The notes: a model not told the origin generated them from the sequence alone. Shown: positions 1-10,910, numbered from the stretch's first letter. The stretch is 29,762 nucleotides of DNA from Hypsibius dujardini (GCA_001579985.1 LRSR01013026.1:1-29762); one strand, 5' to 3'. A program made the numbers and translations.

Positions 1-889
1 TAACTGTAATTTGTACTGATTCTGGGGGTAGCAGGAATTTGCAACTCCACACCTTTCAATTTGGCACGAGTGTGAAATTAGAATGAAAGAACAAAAGGTC
101 AATTTTTGTGGACATTAGGGCTCGGGGGACGCGGGGTTACGGTACGCCAGATATCCAATCCAGACCGCCAACTTCGGAGTGGCAGTCCAGCCCAGAAACT
201 ACCCATAGCTCCGCCCCTAGAACCCAAAAACCATTTTGCTGATGGCAATTGATACGAAATTGAATCTTCAGAAGCATGTTGTTAACATTTGGGAAATAAA
301 ACCTTTTCTAAAATGGTAATTTTTACAGAAGAAAAAATGGGATCTGTCAGTACTTGTCCAGACTTGAAATTTTGCCGACAGAGTTTTCAGAACCATGCCG
401 ATATCCGGAATTTCGTAAATGATCACTAGTATTATACTAGTTTAATAAAACACAGTGGAAACAGTTTTGCCTTCCTCCTCTGAAAATAGTCGGAGCAATG
501 TGCTCAAGAGAAATTTACCATGGGATTTGTCGGTTGTGTAAGGAACAGAATATCCGGAATTGGAGCATGACAGCGAACATGTCGCATCGACTTCGGTGTA
601 GGGTTTACATCCAATGTTTGCATTTTTCTCTCCACCCGAAACAAGGCCTCCAAATTGATCAGTCACATATTAGTCCTTGAGTTAAAAGTGGATTAGCGAA
701 GTATTTGCGGATGCAGAACTGTCCGTTGACCCACGACAAGCGAGGCACTTTTCAAGGGGAAAGTGAGTGCTCCGCCATGTTCCGAAACGTTATCAGGAAC
801 TCATATATCGGAATATATTTTCTGTTGTGGATGACTCATATGGCTGACGAAATTTTCAGTTTCTCGGAAGTGGGTCAAACTTGTATTTA
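1..889. other. Stretch with no supported feature
   Basis: No gene is recognised here. The open frames (for example minus 442-666 and plus 498-680) are short, match no family I know, and lack a signal peptide or any LU-type cysteine pattern. No transposon ends or convincing tandem repeat were seen. Confidence 0.5.
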
Positions 890-1740
890 TTTCAACTTGA
901 GCAGTCAACCTCATCTGAGGGCTTGCTGTGTTTGGTCAATTCACATCTCTTTGCAACTTTGGAAAAAATCATCGCACGTTGGTTCATCAGGTCAAAGAGT
1001 TGAAAATGAAACATGACGATATGGAAATGAAAGACAAACAAGGCATTCCACACAGCGGGCGGTAATACTATAAAAAGAGATCCGAGACGAGCTGCGAGAG
1101 TTCCCTGGCCGACCCTAGTGTCGGCCTTCATGGTTTTAATCCCAGGCGGTGTGCGCAGAACGTAGATTGTTTCTCTCTTTGGGACTGATTCATACTGATG
1201 TACTTCCGAAGCTTTCCGATTGCCGGATTCCGGAGTTTGAAAAGTAAAGTCGCCTTCACCAATTTCCAGCGTTTGAACAAGGGCGTGATCTTCAGTTTGG
1301 TGTAGAGTTCCTCGTCGACGTGGCGCCGGTAGTCGGTCATGGCCCGCAATCCAGATCGCTCGATGGTGGCAAGATTGTGCCTCCACTCCGCTGATACTGG
1401 TGACTAAACACTGCAGCAGTAGTTCGCCGGCGGGGCCACAAATGCATAAAAAAGGCTTCACCGCTATGTCATGGTAAGGTTATTTTTTGCTCGGTTGATC
1501 TGACTGATATCGTACTGCGTGTTTCGGGCGAATTTCGTGAAGTGACAGTGAAGGTGATGGTCCAATTGCACACCGAGGTGACGGATGGTCTTTACTTCCT
1601 CGAGTTTCACCCCGTCTAACAGCATGTCCGAGCTTCCGTCGTTGTCGTTCTTTGCCAGCATGCCTGGAACACAATCAACATTCCGTGGAACTTTTCGCTG
1701 CTGATGGGCAAAAGTTGGTCGCGATATCACTCTGTGATGG
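890..1740 (-). mobile_element. Decayed non-LTR retrotransposon remnant (C-terminal part of reverse transcriptase)
   Basis: Read on the minus strand, the frame at 1730-1464 contains a KTIRHLGVQLDHHLHCHF segment followed by ISQINRAKNNL. This matches the thumb-side 'K-x-LGV-x-LD-x-x-L' block with the following 'I-x-x-I-x-R' helix of many LINE-type reverse transcriptases. Continuing downstream, with changes of frame, come pieces such as TPLFKRWKLVKATLLFKLRN and PPAVWNALF, which resemble the C-terminal tail of the same protein. The reading frame is broken by stops and shifts and the catalytic region is absent, so this is a dead 5'-truncated copy. The family assignment comes from remembered motif shape, not alignment. 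The exact ends are uncertain. Confidence 0.5.
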
Positions 1741-3389
1741 GAACTAGTGCGGCGTTCAGTCGGCTCACGGCGGTCGCTCGAGTTGTTCCGGTGGCTTCAA
1801 CGAGGGTGTCATAGGTGGAACAATCGGCACTGCAATCCTTCTTGGACTCGATCATTTTCTGGGTCGATTCCCCTTCACATTCGGTCGTTAATTCCAGGGG
1901 ATTTTTACGACAGACTGCTCAGTATACCCACCGATCAGGATATCTCGAGCTCTTGGGCAAAATATTACGCACGCACACGCAATATGTTCGTTGTGCTCGA
2001 TGTTTTGTGCACGTCCTTGAGTTCTGTGTAGGGGAGACGCGTGTATGTAATATTTCGCCCACGAGCTCGACAACTACTGTAGATGCCGACCTGTTTCTCG
2101 TACTAACCTGTTACCAAGTACGTAATGCATCTGTTTGGTTGCTTCTTGCGATTACGGCGGCGTAAATTTGGGTAGGTTGAAACGAAATTGGGGCGGACCG
2201 TTTTCTGAAGGCCCATCTTAATGGCCCGCAACTTAATCGAGTGATGGCATTGGCAGTGGAAGCGATACTAATCGGCAGTTAAAACCTCAAAAGGCAAGCT
2301 AACATTACTGTCGAATATTATTATGATTAACGCTCTTTTAACCATTGGACACGTAAAACAAGTGTTATTTGGCAACTCCAAAATACTCGACCTAGGTTCG
2401 CGGATGGTCCCCCATGGGTCCTTCTTCTCTGTACGATTCCTGAGTTCAATGACCTTTAAAGAGGCTTCAAGCAGCCGACGTTGCTTGGTAATCTCAATCT
2501 CTAAAAAGAAACTTGTGGTCATGATGCCCGATGGATCAGAACAAATTTGAGTCTTAATGTCAGAAGCGTAGCAAGGAAAGGGGAACAACGATACCTATAC
2601 TTGTCATACTACAATTCTCTATAGACCGTAACAGTATATGAGTCTATCGTCTAGAGGTATTGGAATTTCCTTATTCCGGATTACATAGCCAATAATATTT
2701 TCCTACCCCCCCCCCTTTTCATAGGAGAGGGCAAAGTGTTTTGGCTACCGGGGGGGGGGAGGAGGTACGTGAAACGTTAATTCTGAACGTTTGAAACTCA
2801 AGTAGGGACTCATTTTGACTGCCAGGGAGTCGGTGCATGGGTACATGCCCTTTTCCCCCAGAAAAACAATTCACCTTTTTCGCGGAATCAAATGTATTAG
2901 ATTTCCATGAAAAAAAAAACATTCCAACGGGGGGGGGGGAAATTGCAAATTTTAACTGTTGAAGCAGGCATAATTTTTGCGCTCTCGGTTTCTGGGAAAG
3001 ACAACCACAACAAATTACTTCTTCCCCCGGTAGCGGTTCGCCAAAGTTTTTGGATGGAAAAATGTTTCGTTTTCCTGACAATGTTAACTCATTTCTCGAG
3101 ACACGCGGCAGTTACTTTCGCCCGACATGAGCTTTACTGACTGCAGCAGGAAAGAGGTTATCCACTTATTAGCAAAGCATGGTCTTGAAGGTGAATGGCA
3201 GGATTAGATCTGCGCCGGGAAGGATAGGACACCTGATATGTATTCCATTTTGGATATGAGCCCCACTCATTTTCTTTGTAGTTATATAATAGTCTAGTAG
3301 TTATATATCCAAGGTCAGCAATTGCAAGTGGTCTGTTAGCTTCACCTACGGTCTCGATTCCGAAATCTTCTTCCTTTCCACTCCATTAA
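1741..3389. other. Gene-free stretch with G/C homopolymer runs
   Basis: No gene is supported. Open frames at minus 2268-2588 and plus 2323-2550 overlap each other and match nothing I recognise. The stretch holds a foldback repeat (listed separately) and runs of C10 (2706-2715), G10 (2750-2759) and G11 (2929-2939). A CTACCGGGGG segment near 2745 recurs inverted near 3025, suggesting a weak long-range inverted repeat. AT-rich TATATA-like sequences near 3284 and 3303 lie about 100 bases upstream of the pseudogene's first exon and might be its old promoter. Confidence 0.4.
1945..2070. repeat. Foldback repeat of about 126 bp
   Basis: The left arm (about 1945-1980) begins TCGAGCTCTTGGGCAAAATA and returns inverted at about 2035-2070 as TATTTCGCCCACGAGCTCGA. 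The arms are about 36 bases with a few mismatches, around a spacer of about 54 bases. It looks like a small foldback or MITE-like element. No target duplication was identified. Confidence 0.6.
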
Positions 3390-4395
3390 ATGACGATGGC
3401 TTCGCTTCGACTGTTTATAGTGATTTCCTTGGTGGTCACTTGCATGATTACTGCTGGTAAGCGTTGAGGAGTTCGGATTTCTCTTAGTTTCACCCCAATA
3501 CTGGACTAAAGCTAGCCAGTAGCAATTATGGTATTTAGCGAAGTATTTTTCTGAGCTCAATGGGCGAAGCTTTATGCGCTTTTCGAAAATTACCGGGATT
3601 GTCAAAGTGGTTTTCGTTAGGTCCGCTCCCTGATTCAGGGATGACACTTTTGATGATAATAATCGGTTGAAAACTAAATTTTGGATGGGCGTATGACCAA
3701 ACCAGGTTATTTCAGTATATGCGCTCAGTTCCGCAGTAGAATTTCTCCTGAGTAGATTTCTTGACTATTCGAAGGGATGATTACATTATTAGAATACGTG
3801 TACGGTACGCCGTACATGAAAAGAGTAAAAAAGAAATCATAAAAAGAATAACTTGATAATGCTTTAAATTGATGTCTTCTGTTCATTAGCGTCGGGACTG
3901 TCGTGTTACCAGTGCTCATACATCGAAGGGGCGTGGAGGGCCCTAGCAATATAAAATAACTGCGCGGACCCTTTCTAATTCCGCGGGGATCCCCAAGAGA
4001 CCTCCAGCATGGTTGGGAAGCCTCGCGTCGCGTGTGGCTCAATGACCGTAACGACAGTTGAGGGCAAACGTAGGTTTTATTAATTTTTCTTCTCCTCATT
4101 GGGGGGGGGGGCGGGGCGGGATATTCAAACGCAGGTCTAAGGGCTAATCTCATCAAGCCGAGATTTTGATTGCAGTCCAGACCGTTAGAATGTGTAATGT
4201 AGAGGACACACCAGGCGCCAAAGCGTGGGCCCGTAAAACCGATAATTGCAACGGAGCCCCTATTGCTGCAGTACCCCCGGGTATCACACTTTCGCCTGTG
4301 TCACCATAGCATCTGCCAACAATGGAAGCTTGAAGGGCCACACCGTCGTCGGCGCTGTCCTGTTGGGGAGTCTCGTCTTGAACCTCCAGATTTGA
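3390..4395 (+). pseudogene. Broken single-LU-domain, GPI-tailed gene
   Basis: Three exon-like blocks reproduce the layout of gene D. Exon 1 (3390-3456, or from the ATG at 3396) encodes a signal peptide ending ...VVTCMITA and a GTAAGC donor. Exon 2 (3890-4069) begins with an LSCYQC motif and retains NNCADPF. Exon 3 (4176-4395) carries VRMC, then TDNCNG, and ends in a hydrophobic GPI-type tail. It is dead: in-frame TAA stops lie at 3952 and 3976, an extra base follows the ADPF codons, the first cysteine of the C-x-x-C pair in loop II reads as Arg, the cysteine before TDNCN is missing, and a TAG at 4307 is followed by a frameshift before the tail (tail frame 4309-4395). Splice sites and phase 1 are still recognisable, so the loss may be fairly recent. 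Confidence 0.82.
4101..4120 (+). other. G-rich tract with G-quadruplex potential in pseudogene intron 2
   Basis: A run of eleven G is followed by C, GGGG, C and GGG, which satisfies the usual pattern of four or more G3 tracts. It lies about 30 bases after the old exon 2 donor. A similar tract occurs in intron 2 of gene D. Confidence 0.55.
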
Positions 4396-5029
4396 TATTC
4401 TTCAGGGTCTTTTCTTCTTATGTTTTTCCTCTCCTAAGTGAAGGAACCGATCTTGATATCTTTGTTTTCCCTTATTTCTCCAGAGATAATGTACTGTTAA
4501 CAGAAGGAGGCAAACAACATTCATATAGAATGAAGAACCGCGCGGCACATTGGACGACCTGATGACCGTAAAAGCGCTGAAGAGTTCCAACGATGATTGA
4601 TGAATCACTGTAACCATGACAGGACAACAGCGAGAATGCGACCATCAATGTTTGCAATCAATCAACAAAATGTATCAAAAGTTTCGATGAATGAGTTTGA
4701 ACAATTGATCAGCCAGAGCTGTCAAGGAAATTCGATCAGTGAATTCCGGAAATTCGTTGATCGCATTTAGTTGAGCGGTAAGGCAGCTGATCTGTCAACG
4801 ATCGAAAAATGCGAATAAACCGATCACAGGCCTTTTTGGATGCGCACGGTCCAACATTTCGCTTGCTCGCTGATACCTTCTTTTGCTTTGTCGGTAGCGC
4901 AGTCAATCCGTCACTGTCCACCAATACAAACCGCTCATAACTTTTTATCAAAAAATAGGGTACCATTCCGTCTCCCAGCTCCCTCCGCCCCCCACTTCAG
5001 AATCAGTGTGATGACTAACGATGCATAGA
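4396..5029. other. Intergenic stretch before gene A
   Basis: No gene is seen. The downstream half is occupied by a copy of the R1 repeat (4625-4885). The rest is unique sequence with no recognised motif. Confidence 0.5.
4625..4885 (+). repeat. R1 repeat, forward copy upstream of gene A
   Basis: This dispersed repeat contains TGATCAGCCAGAGCTGTCAA, then a block with CAACATTTCGCTTGCTCGCT near 4850. Related copies lie forward upstream of B (fragment near 10943) and C (15483-15735), and inverted in intron 3 of B (12833-13164) and C (17812-18118). The two ends of longer copies look like imperfect inverted termini around a GCGGTCGTCAATCAA-like core, which suggests a MITE. There is no coding capacity. 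Confidence 0.7.
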
Positions 5030-5631
5030 AGGGAATGGATGATTTCTTGGCGTCGATCATTGAGCAATGCTTAGATCGTCGTTCCACGTTATTTCTGCGT
5101 TACCTCACAATGTCGAAACACGAGATAATTCACAGCAAAAGATATAGCTTCATGTATGAATAGGTTTGGTTGGGTCCCCAGTGACAGTGCGTACCACGGA
5201 CGTAAGTGCAACAAAGGCGACACAAGATACCACGCATGTGAAGCAAAACTGAGACACTTTCACTGCGGTATGCGCATGCGGTAGTGAAATGTGTCATCAC
5301 TGCAGAAACAGGCTTGGCGATGGATGACACACACGTGCACTTTTCGACCCGCAGTGCGAGGCAGTATTGTCATTGTTAATTGTCAATAAAAGCTGTTGAC
5401 ATTTATTCTCAACTTGAAATAAAATAAGGTTATCTCGTACCAGTCGAGTGATATTGAGACAAGAAGTCGTTTGTCGATGAGGCTATAAAGAAAAAGGAGT
5501 TTCAGGTACCTGCATCAAAGCCATTGGCAGTTCTCGAAGTTTCACGCTGTATTAGCCATAAATTTCCGAGTCAGTATTCGCCCCCCCCCCTTCCATAATT
5601 CCCTTCATAGTCAATCGCTCCACTCGAGAAA
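5030..5631 (+). promoter_or_regulatory. Conserved 5' flank and promoter of gene A
   Basis: This flank is closely similar to those of genes B and C, as expected from recent duplication. It holds TATAAAG at 5484-5490. A start of transcription about 30 bases later, near GCATCAAAG at 5512, is inferred. Farther up, TGCGCATGCG (5271-5280) sits in a partly palindromic segment, and CACGTG lies at about 5332-5337. A C10 run (5581-5590) lies in the predicted 5' leader about 40 bases before the ATG. Confidence 0.6.
5484..5490 (+). promoter_or_regulatory. TATA box of gene A
   Basis: TATAAAG lies 148 bases before the ATG and is followed by AAAAAGGAGTT, as in genes B and C. Position and sequence are conserved in C (TATAAAG), while B has CATAAAG. 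Confidence 0.55.
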
Positions 5632-7536
5632 ATGGGTCGTTTCCTAGTTCTCGCTTTGACTGTCACATGCATGGTGGCTCACGGTAGGTCAAACTATGAA
5701 ACATTTTGTCCTGGACATTCTTGGATATAAAGCGAACTGAGCCATGATATACTGTACGTGTGTTTGTACGTTGAACAGCCTCGGCATTGTCCTGCTATCA
5801 GTGCCAGTACACTGAGGGTGAAGCCGAGAGCGTTGCCAACCAGAAAAACTGCGCTGACACGTTCAACAGCCAAAATATTGCGACGGCAACGACGGTATCC
5901 GGCATGGACTGTGCCTCCTGCGTAGCCATGAAGTCCATGTACAAGGGAAAAGGTAAGATAAGGTCAATCGTATAAACGTAAGCGTAGGACAATTTAAGCC
6001 CGGAGTGAGAAAAACCCAATTTAACAAATTACGTGCTTTATAGCAGCAAGTTAGGATACCTTCATAATCCGTGTCAGATCAACAGAAAGTCATTTGAAAA
6101 GATTATACTCTGCCCCCTTTGCCAGAACTAATATGAACATCATTCCAACATTGTCAGAAAGATTCTCCAGATCAGTATTATTTTGGGGCGTGGTCTGGGA
6201 AGAATCATCTGACATGCCAGATCAGACGATCTGACTTTTTTTGGTCTGGCACAGACTATGAATGTAGCAATAGATTAAGTTTTGAGTGGCCCTTTATGAA
6301 ACCGTGCAACACCAAAACCTAGAGATTTGCACATTTACCGATACAGCCCGAAGATACACGATTCTGTAGATTTCAGAAGTTTTTTTATTCACTTTTAACT
6401 TTATCTACTGTACGCTCCCGATCTTAAGGGTCGATTTTAGATCCGGCCCGAAGACACGATCCACTCGCTGGGTTGTTCATTTAGATTTCAATCAAGCAAG
6501 GTAGCATAGCCTGTCAGGTAAAAACCAACGGGCCAATCACGAATAAGTGAACGGAATTGAACGATCCGCTCAAGCTTGATGTGAATCAGCGGAGGTGGAG
6601 CATAATTGACCCTTAAGATCGGGAGCGTACAGTACATAATGATCACAATTGGCGCAGGCACGGACATTTGACAAGGAAATTTTTGCACCGTAAATTTTAT
6701 TAATGGTCATTTTTTAATAACAAAGACAATTTAATATTAAATGTGTAATATAATTTTCATGTTACACACATAGGCTACATTCACATACTGTTACCTGTGG
6801 TGGTGCATATTTGCAGTCACCACAATGCGGACATGTCGACCGGATGGCGTTCCCAGCGGTCCGGGTATACCTGTCGGCTGCACAACCGACAACTGCAACA
6901 ACGGGGCAGCCTTTGAATATCCTGCATTGCCAGTACCTGCACCGGCAACGGACCTCTCCTGCTACCAGTGCGGCTACACCGATGGGGACACTGCTGAGCA
7001 TGCCTTCAACCAGAAAAACTGCGCCGATCCCTTCAAATCAGAGGGAATCAACAAGATGATCGCGGTCGGGGGCATGGGATGCGTAACCTGTATTAGCGGG
7101 AAATCTGTAGTCAATGGGAAAAGTACGTAAAAAAAGCACAAGGGATTCTACCATTGTGATTGATAGTTGTATCGGGTGAAAAGACACTTAGCAGCAATGC
7201 AAGTTACAGGCGAGGTTTTGATCACTATACTGGCACTACTTCTGACTTTCATTATATGTTTCGTTTCGTTTCGTTTCGTGGCAGGTGAGCGACCTAACAC
7301 TTAACAGACACTTACTAATTACAGCCGTCACTTCGCGCGCATGTATGCCGGCTGACATTCCCGACGGTACTGGAGGATTGGAGACATGCAAGACTAACAA
7401 CTGCAATAGCGGTACTGCCCCTCTTGTCACCATACCGCCGCTGCCAAGTACTAGTCCCACGGTTGGTAACAGCGGAAGCGCCAAGGCGGCCGGTGTAACT
7501 GCCTTGGTACTGGGCACCCTTTTAGTTTGCCTTTGA
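5632..7536 (+). CDS. Gene A: two-LU-domain GPI-anchored surface protein (247 aa)
   Basis: Four exons: 5632-5683, 5779-5952, 6817-7122 and 7325-7536. All three introns are phase 1 GT..AG and the exons sum to 744 nt. Residues 1-18 form a signal peptide (MGRFLVLALTVTCMVAH). LU domain 1 spans C23-C102 and domain 2 spans C124-C204. Each has eight cysteines in the order C-x2-C, C(ADTF or ADPF), C-x2-C, R-x-C, C, and a final T(D/N)NCN. The C7-C8 pair of ten-cysteine Ly6 domains is absent. A short Pro/Thr stalk with one partial repeat unit leads to NSGSAKAAG and a hydrophobic tail ending LLVCL, a GPI-addition signal. The protein should sit on the outer membrane face; its ligand is unknown. Intron 2 carries a TA-flanked MITE absent from C. 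Intron 3 is short (202 bases) and lacks the R1 insertion found in B and C. The start is fixed by the conserved signal peptide. Confidence 0.87.
6408..6632. mobile_element. TA-duplicating MITE (225 bp) in intron 2 of gene A
   Basis: Perfect 25-bp terminal inverted repeats begin CTGTACGCTCCCGATCTTAA (6408-6432) and are mirrored at 6608-6632. TA lies on each side (6406-6407 and 6633-6634). The matching place in gene C intron 2 (about 17264-17275) reads straight through without the element, so it inserted after the A/C duplication or was present in only one lineage. TA duplication suggests a Tc1/mariner-like source. There is no transposase. Confidence 0.88.
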
Positions 7537-7728
7537 AAACTCACATCTTCTAGCAATATACGGAGATTACGGAGAATTCGGCACAGTATTTCCGATTTTT
7601 CACAACCACATGCTTGATGATTTCCTACTTTGATTTCTTAGCTTTTTTAGCTTTGCCGTGCAATAACAAGTAAATTTAAAAATATGTATGAATTTCTGGT
7701 TGCTGTCAGAAGAGCTGTCAATTAAAAC

Positions 7729-7734
7729 AATAAA
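7729..7734 (+). terminator. Polyadenylation signal of gene A
   Basis: AATAAA lies 193 bases after the stop codon. It is aligned with AATAAA in the homologous 3' regions of B and C, in the context CAATAAATT. Confidence 0.6.
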
Positions 7735-8270
7735 TTCTTGGTTGTTAAACAAAAGGGTCATCTACACATGGACTTCTGTATGTACTAGAACGACGGCAGC
7801 AGTTGAGGCTGGGTAAATACGACGAACTATCCTGCTACCATCGTAAATTTGTCAGTTGTTTGAAAAATCGATCAGTTCTGCAGCACTTGCTCATATAACA
7901 TCTAATGTCACTAATGTGGTTCGCGATAGATCAAATTGTAATGCCCATTATGCACACCGTAATCAATCAATCGATTCTCCACTGCTATCTAATTCAGGAT
8001 TTTCATCGTTTTTTTCTGAAATTTCAAGACTTTTCTTGAATCACAAATATTTTAAAATCATCAATCAAAATCAAGAAAATCAACATAAAACATTTCGTTG
8101 ATTTAAAATCAAAACTTTACAGGTACCCGATTGGTGATAAGAAAAATCACCAAAATCACCACTAGAACAGCCTGGGTTATCGCCACTCTCCCCTCCTCAA
8201 AGATGAACTCGTTGACGCGTTCGCCTTAACGAGAACGAGTGCTGCAATGCAAACGAAGAGGCTTACTGTA

Positions 8271-8414
8271 CTGTCGCGATTCTAACGGCCGTTTTTTGGC
8301 CCTACCAGTAAATTACGACCCCCGGATCCGGGCCGGGCTGGAGTTGAATCCGTGACGTCACCGAGTCTTGCACGGGGGGAGGCGGGGCTAAGCTGGCCGT
8401 TAGAATCGCGACAG
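8271..8414. mobile_element. TA-flanked MITE (144 bp)
   Basis: The perfect 20-bp inverted termini are CTGTCGCGATTCTAACGGCC (8271-8290) and its complement at 8395-8414. TA is present directly outside both ends (8269-8270 and 8415-8416). The interior is non-coding and G+C-rich. A Tc1/mariner-type non-autonomous element is the likely class. Confidence 0.85.
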
Positions 8415-8693
8415 TATAGTACGTTTGGCAGGTTTAGTACCGTGATTGAGATGATTTATGGATCTGAAGTGTGTCATCGAAAGCGTTAAATTACTCCAAA
8501 GTTGATCACAACCGCTGGAACAGCTGGACCAGACGTCGGCGGACTTGGTTTGTCAAAATGATGAGATAACAGGACCGCGTCCAAGTAAAAATACTAGCAG
8601 AATAACAGTGTTCGTCCAGTTCAGCATCGGAGTCGATGAAGTCGCCATAGTGTGGTCCATTCTTAAACAAGGATAGTCTACGGCTATGCTAGA

Positions 8694-8820
8694 GGTACAC
8701 AGCTGTGGCAGGATTTTGCCGCAACGAGGCGAATTGAACTGAACGTTTCACACTCTAAGCCAACGAATGACGTTCAGTTCAATTCGGCTCATCGCGGCAA
8801 ATTCTCGCCACACCTGTACC
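8694..8820. repeat. Long hairpin (arms about 50 bp)
   Basis: The left arm (8694-8745) begins GGTACACAGCTGTGGCAGGA. It is mirrored by 8771-8820, which ends CTCGCCACACCTGTACC, with few mismatches and a loop of about 25 bases. It may be a foldback MITE. If transcribed, it would form a long stem longer than an ordinary animal microRNA precursor. Confidence 0.7.
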
Positions 8821-9006
8821 CCAGATTTGATACCAAACCGTCCGGGCGGTGCATGGGAGTTACAATCCGGTAATAATTTAATTGGGGAGAGCTATCACGG
8901 GTATCCCATCGTCGTCAAGTCAATTTCTATGCCCCCGGGGCCCCCACCGGGATTGGGGTAAATAAAAAGCCAATTGATGGTACGATCAGAAATAAATCGG
9001 AGTCTG

Positions 9007-9253
9007 CTTCATGCACAACGCTCGATAAGCGTGGTTTTTTGTCGGCCTTTACATCTGGAAACGGGATCCTGAACGTGAAGATTTCATGATCACTCATATG
9101 GGTTATAGCTCGATCAAGATTCCTAATTAAGGGTCATCATTACGTCTTCGCGCACATATTCTCGACGCAATCAAAAGTGTTCGGAGGATTAATTCCACTA
9201 ATCAAGCTCCATTTTGTCAAAATCACATCAAAGTAGCATAACCAGAAACATTA
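9007..9253 (+). repeat. Intergenic duplicate block X, copy 1
   Basis: This 247-base block is repeated in the same orientation at 14357-14603 with about 10-15% difference by eye. Both contain GATTTCATGATCACTCATAT and end AACCAGAAACATTA. The copies lie downstream of genes A and B respectively, so the intergenic DNA was duplicated along with the genes. No open frame is shared. Confidence 0.85.
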
Positions 9254-10799
9254 AGGGTATTCAAAGTTCGACTATTTGCAGCGATTATCTCGCTAATTCA
9301 AACTCGCTAATCTCCCTGGTTTTGCACGCCAATGCAACGGTGATACGAGGACACGCCCCCTGGATTACTTGAGGCTGTGTCTCCATCGCCAATCTCAACT
9401 GACATGGACCACTCACAAGACAGATGCACACAATTAGCGAGCAGATAACCGAGAAAAGCAGCTCCTTGGCTGCTTTTTCGCTTATCTTCAAAATCTTCCA
9501 AACCGGGTAGCTAAGTCTGTTTGCAGGCAAGATCTTGTCACAACGCGAAGAGATCTTCTGCTTAAAACTGGGAAGAGATTCAATCTGACAGGTCAGACAA
9601 AGAGAGATCACTATATACATTTCTCAATCGTACACAAATCAGGTTGTTGCCCTTTTCCTCGCTTGTAGTCGGCTTGAATTCGGGGGAAGTACAAAATTAA
9701 ATCTCTAAACAAAGCGCCGCTGTATTGTACTGTGTGTACGAGATAAAGGCCGTTAACCAGGCCGGTTTTTTCAACGTTGATTTCCCGGCGCTGCAGTGCT
9801 GCCATGCCATAGCAGATGGCTTGAAAACATTCAGAAAAATTCTCTGACCCATTTTAGTTCGTTCCTAAGCCTCACGGTTCGAATTTGAGTCCAAAAAAGG
9901 AAGAGAAGAATCTCAATTGAGAATTGTGCAAGTAGTCCTGTAGAGGCCACTTCGGTTCCATCTCCCTGGGTTGACTTCGCAAAAACGACTTATGCGCCAC
10001 CTGTTGGCCTGCCGGCCTGGTTAAGTTACGATTTCTAAAATCGGCCTGGTTAACGGCCTTTACCTCGTACTGCACTGCATGCATGCTGTGCATGACAAAA
10101 GGCGTCCAGCTTGGGGGTGTGACCAATGAAAAGAGCAGGAATCAATAGGCGGACCAAAGGCAGTTGCAGAGACAAATAAATAGAGGAAATTCCTGGCCGC
10201 ACTTAAGAGAGATGAAGACAAAGCCAAAAATAGCCAGAAAAGAAGAAACGCCGGCAACGGGAACGATGCAGAGACGGAAAATGATTGCAGAAGCCATCCC
10301 AGTTTGAGCCGTGGTAGACACAACAGATAGAAAAGGTTCATTCACGATCCGATACCATACAGGTACAACCTAAAATAATTCCGACACTCTCCCAAATGAT
10401 CCAGACAAGTCCCCACAAGGTACAGACACGCTCCAACTTGCCCGTTACAGTGACCTCTACGTTTACTGTACGAGGTAAAACTTTTAAGTTGACGCACTTT
10501 TTATTTTCCCTACTGTTTCATGGTTTGCCAATAGAGTCGACATTTTAAAATTTGAAAACATCCGAAAAAACCTGGTAAAATGTTACCCAATCAAAAATAT
10601 GAATCGGGTTGTAGACTGCGGAGGGGTGCATGGAATAAAGAAAGAGAAATTTGTTGTAAAAACTGTCGGATTCGAGGCTGTAGGGGGCGCCACTTGCTTG
10701 TTTGCACACACATCGCATCAGTTGCGACATGTGCGCCTCCTGTTTCCCTCGCTGCGTCAACTTAAACTGTCACTCTGGTCCGGATCAATGGATGGATCA
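9254..10799. other. Intergenic stretch between block X and block Y
   Basis: No gene is supported. Minus-strand open frames at 9285-9620 and 10060-10345 have hydrophobic stretches but no recognisable domain, start context or paralogue. A foldback repeat (9737-10069) occupies the middle. Confidence 0.4.
9737..10069. repeat. Foldback element with 28-bp arms
   Basis: TACGAGATAAAGGCCGTTAA..CCAGGCCG at 9737-9764 is mirrored at 10042-10069 with one mismatch. A second CCGGCCTGGTTAA copy lies just inside the right arm, near 10013. The interior is non-coding. No target duplication could be set. Confidence 0.65.
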
Positions 10800-10910
10800 A
10801 TAAATGCATAAACGTATCTGTTGATTACCCATTTCGATGTTCTTGGAGACACACAAACACACACGGTAGAAAAACAATCAATCAATCAGTGGCAGCAGAC
10901 ATTGCTTCCT
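10800..10910 (+). repeat. Intergenic duplicate block Y, copy 1
   Basis: It matches 15230-15340 in the same orientation. Shared features are TAAATGCA, the CCATT..GATGTTCTT-like segment, GAAAAACAATCAATCA and GGCAGCAGACATTGCTT. It precedes the R1 material upstream of gene B as copy 2 does for gene C. The spacing of the two copies (about 4.43 kb) gives the period of the B to C duplication. Confidence 0.75.

Larger units (their letters stand above)
7537..9006. other. Intergenic stretch after gene A
   Basis: It begins with a 3' region shared with genes B and C, which ends in a block with ACATGGACTTCTGTATGTAC near 7768. AT-rich unique sequence follows (about 7850-8160), then a TA-flanked MITE and a long hairpin (listed separately). 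The open frame at 8767-8961 overlaps the hairpin and matches nothing known. Confidence 0.5.

Noticed and set aside
2268-2588. Minus-strand open frame of 106 codons with a charged, helix-like segment
   Set aside because: The plus strand is open over the same bases, no family is recognised and there is no paralogue in the window.
9880-9900. GGTTCGAATTTGA resembling a tRNA/SINE B box
   Set aside because: The flanking bases do not form a T-stem and no A box or cloverleaf could be built.
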